Shown here: piece after piece, positions 62,171-64,000 of the stretch | Position numbering within the stretch: position 1 is the first letter of the stretch | How the letters are laid out: every line of letters starts with the position of its first letter | Assembly: GCF_022370635.2 (NCBI RefSeq) | Contig: NZ_CP092362.2 | Span: 3,596,001-3,660,000 of the forward strand | From: Mycolicibacterium crocinum | Lineage (GTDB): Bacteria; Actinomycetota; Actinomycetes; Mycobacteriales; Mycobacteriaceae | Direction of reading: 5' to 3' | Length of the DNA stretch: 64,000 nucleotides | The notes under the pieces: model-generated | Told to the model about the DNA's origin: nothing | Seen by the model: the letters and a program-made list of their open reading frames with translations, nothing else | The model's database searches: none | Program-made: the position numbers and the translations under genes

Positions 62171-62781
62171 GCCTTGCCTCGCACCGGAAGTGTGGCCTGA
62201 CCGTATTCGGTCTCGCTGTCCACCCAGGTCTTACCGTAGGTGACCATGAGCTCGGTGAATTTCTTCTTCCAGATCCGGATCGTCACCGAATCACCCGGTC
62301 GCAGAGAGGCTTCGGGCAACGTCCAGATCGTCGCGACTTCCTCCGTCAGTCCCGGGCCAAGGCTCGGGACCGGTACGCCGTTCGCCAGCCGTACGACACC
62401 GTAGAACCGCTTCTCCGGGTGGTCGCGCAGGTCGATCTCGTCATCGAGAAACGCCGGGACGGTGCCGTCGTTGCGGATCTTCATGACGACGCCCAGATAG
62501 GTCCGGCCGGGAGTTTTCGGGGCGACCAGGGTGGTACCCGAGCGCAGTTCGTCGACCAACGTGGCGCGTTCGACCGTGACCGTGAAGGCGTTGTCACTGA
62601 ACTCGTCACCGGGTTTGAACTCGGTGACGGCGGTGTCAACAGTGTCGAGGCCACCGAACAACGCCGTCCCGGCCAGGATGACTACAGTCAGCAGCTGACC
62701 GATCTGGCTGAAGCTCAGGCCGGACAGCCAGCCACGAAAGCCCCGCCGCGGTGTGGCGGCCGTGTCCGGCGCTCCCCCCAT
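62167..62781 (-). CDS. Single-pass exported protein, operon member 1
   Basis: 204 residues, first gene of a three-gene operon. Short polar N terminus, one transmembrane helix ('IGQLLTVVILAGTALFGGLDTV'), then a DUF4352-like domain: 'DNAFTVTVERATLVDELRSGTTLVAPKTPGRTYLGVVMKIRNDGTVP', 'LTEEVATIWTLPEASLRPGDSVTIRIWKKKFTEL'. The three products share the same topology but little sequence, as expected for ancient tandem duplicates or subunits of one complex. All three face outward. Promoter would be in the 33-nt gap after argH or farther upstream within it. Confidence 0.75.
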   Translation of the reverse strand: MGGAPDTAATPRRGFRGWLSGLSFSQIGQLLTVVILAGTALFGGLDTVDTAVTEFKPGDEFSDNAFTVTVERATLVDELRSGTTLVAPKTPGRTYLGVVMKIRNDGTVPAFLDDEIDLRDHPEKRFYGVVRLANGVPVPSLGPGLTEEVATIWTLPEASLRPGDSVTIRIWKKKFTELMVTYGKTWVDSETEYGQATLPVRGKA

Positions 62782-62814
62782 ACCTGCCGATCGTAGTGGG
62801 TCGCGTGCGATGTT

Positions 62815-64000
62815 CTAGCGCCGCAAACGGATGCGCAGCTTTTCGATGCTGTCCTGCACCACCCCGAGCTGGTTGGCCACCTGGGTCGGCGCGGTACCGC
62901 CGCGGGCGTCGCGGGAGGACACCGATCCGTCGACGGTCAGCACTTCCCGCACCTGCGGGGTCAGCTCAGTGCTGATCCCGGCCAGTTCGTCGTCGGTAAG
63001 TTCGTCGAGGCCGACACCGCGGCCCTCGGCGGCACGCACCGCCTCGCCGGCCGCCTCATGCGCAACCCGGAACGGGACTCCACGGCGCACCAGCCACTCG
63101 GCGACATCGGTGGCCAGGGTGTAGCCGGCCGGCGCGAGTGCCGCCATCCGGTCGGTGTCGAAGCGCAGGGTCGCGACCAGTCCGGCCATCGCGGGCAGCA
63201 CGAGCTCCAGCTGCGCGACGGAGTCAAACACCGGCTCCTTGTCTTCCTGCAGATCGCGGTTGTACGCCAGCGGCTGCGCCTTCAGCGTCGCCAACAGCCC
63301 GGTGAGATTCCCGATCAACCGTCCGGCCTTGCCGCGGGCGAGTTCGGCGATGTCGGGGTTCTTCTTCTGCGGCATGATTGAGCTGCCCGTCGACCAGGAG
63401 TCGTGCAGCGTCACGTAGCCGAATTCGGTTGTGCTCCAGAGGATAATGTCCTCCGCGAGCCGGGACAGGTCAACGCCGATCATCGCGAGCACGAACGCGG
63501 CCTCGGCGGCGAAATCACGAGATGCGGTGGCGTCGATCGAATTGTCAGCCGCGGAAGCGAATCCCAATTCCTCAGCGATCGCATCGGGGTTGAGCCCCAA
63601 TGATGAGCCGGCCAACGCGCCCGAGCCGTAGGGCGACACCGCGGTGCGCTCGTCGAAGTCGGCGATGCGGTCGACGTCGCGCAGCAGCGGATGAGCGTGC
63701 GCCAGCAGATGGTGCGCCAGCAGCACGGGCTGCGCGGCCTGCAGATGGGTCTTGCCCGGCATGATTGCCGTCGGATGGGCGGCGGCCTGCGTCGCCAGTG
63801 CGCCCACCACTTCGAGGGCGCCGTCGGCGACCCGTCGCACCGCGTCGCGCAGCCACATCCGAAACAGGGTGGCCACCTGGTCATTTCGAGACCGGCCGGC
63901 CCGCAACCGGCCACCGAGATCCGGACCGACGCGTTCGATAAGGCCGCGCTCGAGCGCCCCGTGCACATCCTCGTCCGTGACCAGCGGGGTGAAGCTGCCG
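62815..64000 (-). CDS. argH: Argininosuccinate lyase (N terminus outside window)
   Basis: The frame is open across the right edge (G-S-F-T-P-L-V-T-D-E-D-V-H), so the start lies beyond the window; about 395 of an expected ~470 residues are seen. 'RAGRSRNDQVATLFRMWLRDA' is the conserved block 1, 'GKTHLQAAQPVLLAHHLLAHA' block 2 with the catalytic His, and 'GSSIMPQKKNPDIAELARGKAGRLIGNL' the fumarase/lyase signature with the catalytic Ser. Splits argininosuccinate into arginine and fumarate. The end of the known arg operon. Confidence 0.97.
   Translation of the reverse strand, partial: GSFTPLVTDEDVHGALERGLIERVGPDLGGRLRAGRSRNDQVATLFRMWLRDAVRRVADGALEVVGALATQAAAHPTAIMPGKTHLQAAQPVLLAHHLLAHAHPLLRDVDRIADFDERTAVSPYGSGALAGSSLGLNPDAIAEELGFASAADNSIDATASRDFAAEAAFVLAMIGVDLSRLAEDIILWSTTEFGYVTLHDSWSTGSSIMPQKKNPDIAELARGKAGRLIGNLTGLLATLKAQPLAYNRDLQEDKEPVFDSVAQLELVLPAMAGLVATLRFDTDRMAALAPAGYTLATDVAEWLVRRGVPFRVAHEAAGEAVRAAEGRGVGLDELTDDELAGISTELTPQVREVLTVDGSVSSRDARGGTAPTQVANQLGVVQDSIEKLRIRLRR

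Overview
The window looks like a chromosome segment of a rapidly growing mycobacterium (Mycolicibacterium type). The supporting signs are high GC, a Gly-rich PGRS-type secreted protein, many signal-peptide small proteins, GTG/TTG starts, and a long conserved block whose gene order, as I remember it, is that of the M. tuberculosis Rv1659-Rv1713 interval read in reverse (argH ... tyrS ... recN, pyrG, xerD, scpAB, cmk, der). An rrn operon lies directly downstream of tyrS, the position of the second rrn operon in fast growers. No database search was possible, so names rest on motifs and remembered synteny.

Region 1 (1-9.5 kb) is accessory: a truncated methyltransferase overlapping a PGRS-like secreted protein, a small secreted protein, an amino-acid permease translationally coupled to a covalent-flavin (BBE-type) oxidase, and a complete IS481-family element (4851-5927). 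The element sits in a palindromic GCTAGC that carries the stop codons of both flanking convergent genes. A PPOX-fold protein, an Ig-repeat surface protein divergent from a TetR regulator with two matching operators, and a second TetR divergent from an O-methyltransferase follow.

Region 2 (9.5-17.8 kb) is a six-gene catabolic operon on the minus strand (SDR, acetoacetate-decarboxylase-like, two ACMSD-type amidohydrolases, enoyl-CoA hydratase, CaiB-type CoA transferase). A divergent IclR regulator has repeated half-sites in the shared promoter. The substrate is unknown.

Region 3 (17.9-26.8 kb) holds a compact operon of SRPBCC protein, small membrane protein and TudS-like desulfidase, a second permease, a beta-propeller lipoprotein, an epimerase, a secreted protein, and tRNA-Pro(GGG). 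A PD-(D/E)XK homing-endonuclease-like gene with a duplicated N-terminal module lies 19 nt after the tRNA. A TSUP transporter, a nitroreductase and a small secreted protein complete it.

Region 4 (26.8-43.4 kb) is the conserved housekeeping block on the minus strand, mostly with 4-8 nt overlaps between genes: TPR-like protein, HAD phosphatase, small protein, tlyA, nadK, recN, steA, mctB/steB, pyrG, Nudix, xerD, parA-like, scpA, scpB, pseudouridine synthase, cmk, der. Tandem MtrA-box-like repeats precede steA.

Region 5 (43.4-49.1 kb) is the rrn operon (16S-23S-5S, minus strand) with promoter, structured leader and a strong 14-bp terminator. Region 6 (49.1-64 kb) carries tyrS, mpg, a drug-type ABC exporter with its TetR repressor and operator, an acyltransferase, a Trm112-like protein, a secreted protein, a fused PhaC-like hydrolase/acyl-CoA-synthetase-like protein, an intact ABC-F ATPase, a polytopic membrane protein converging on an operon of three single-pass exported proteins, and the 5'-truncated argH at the window edge.
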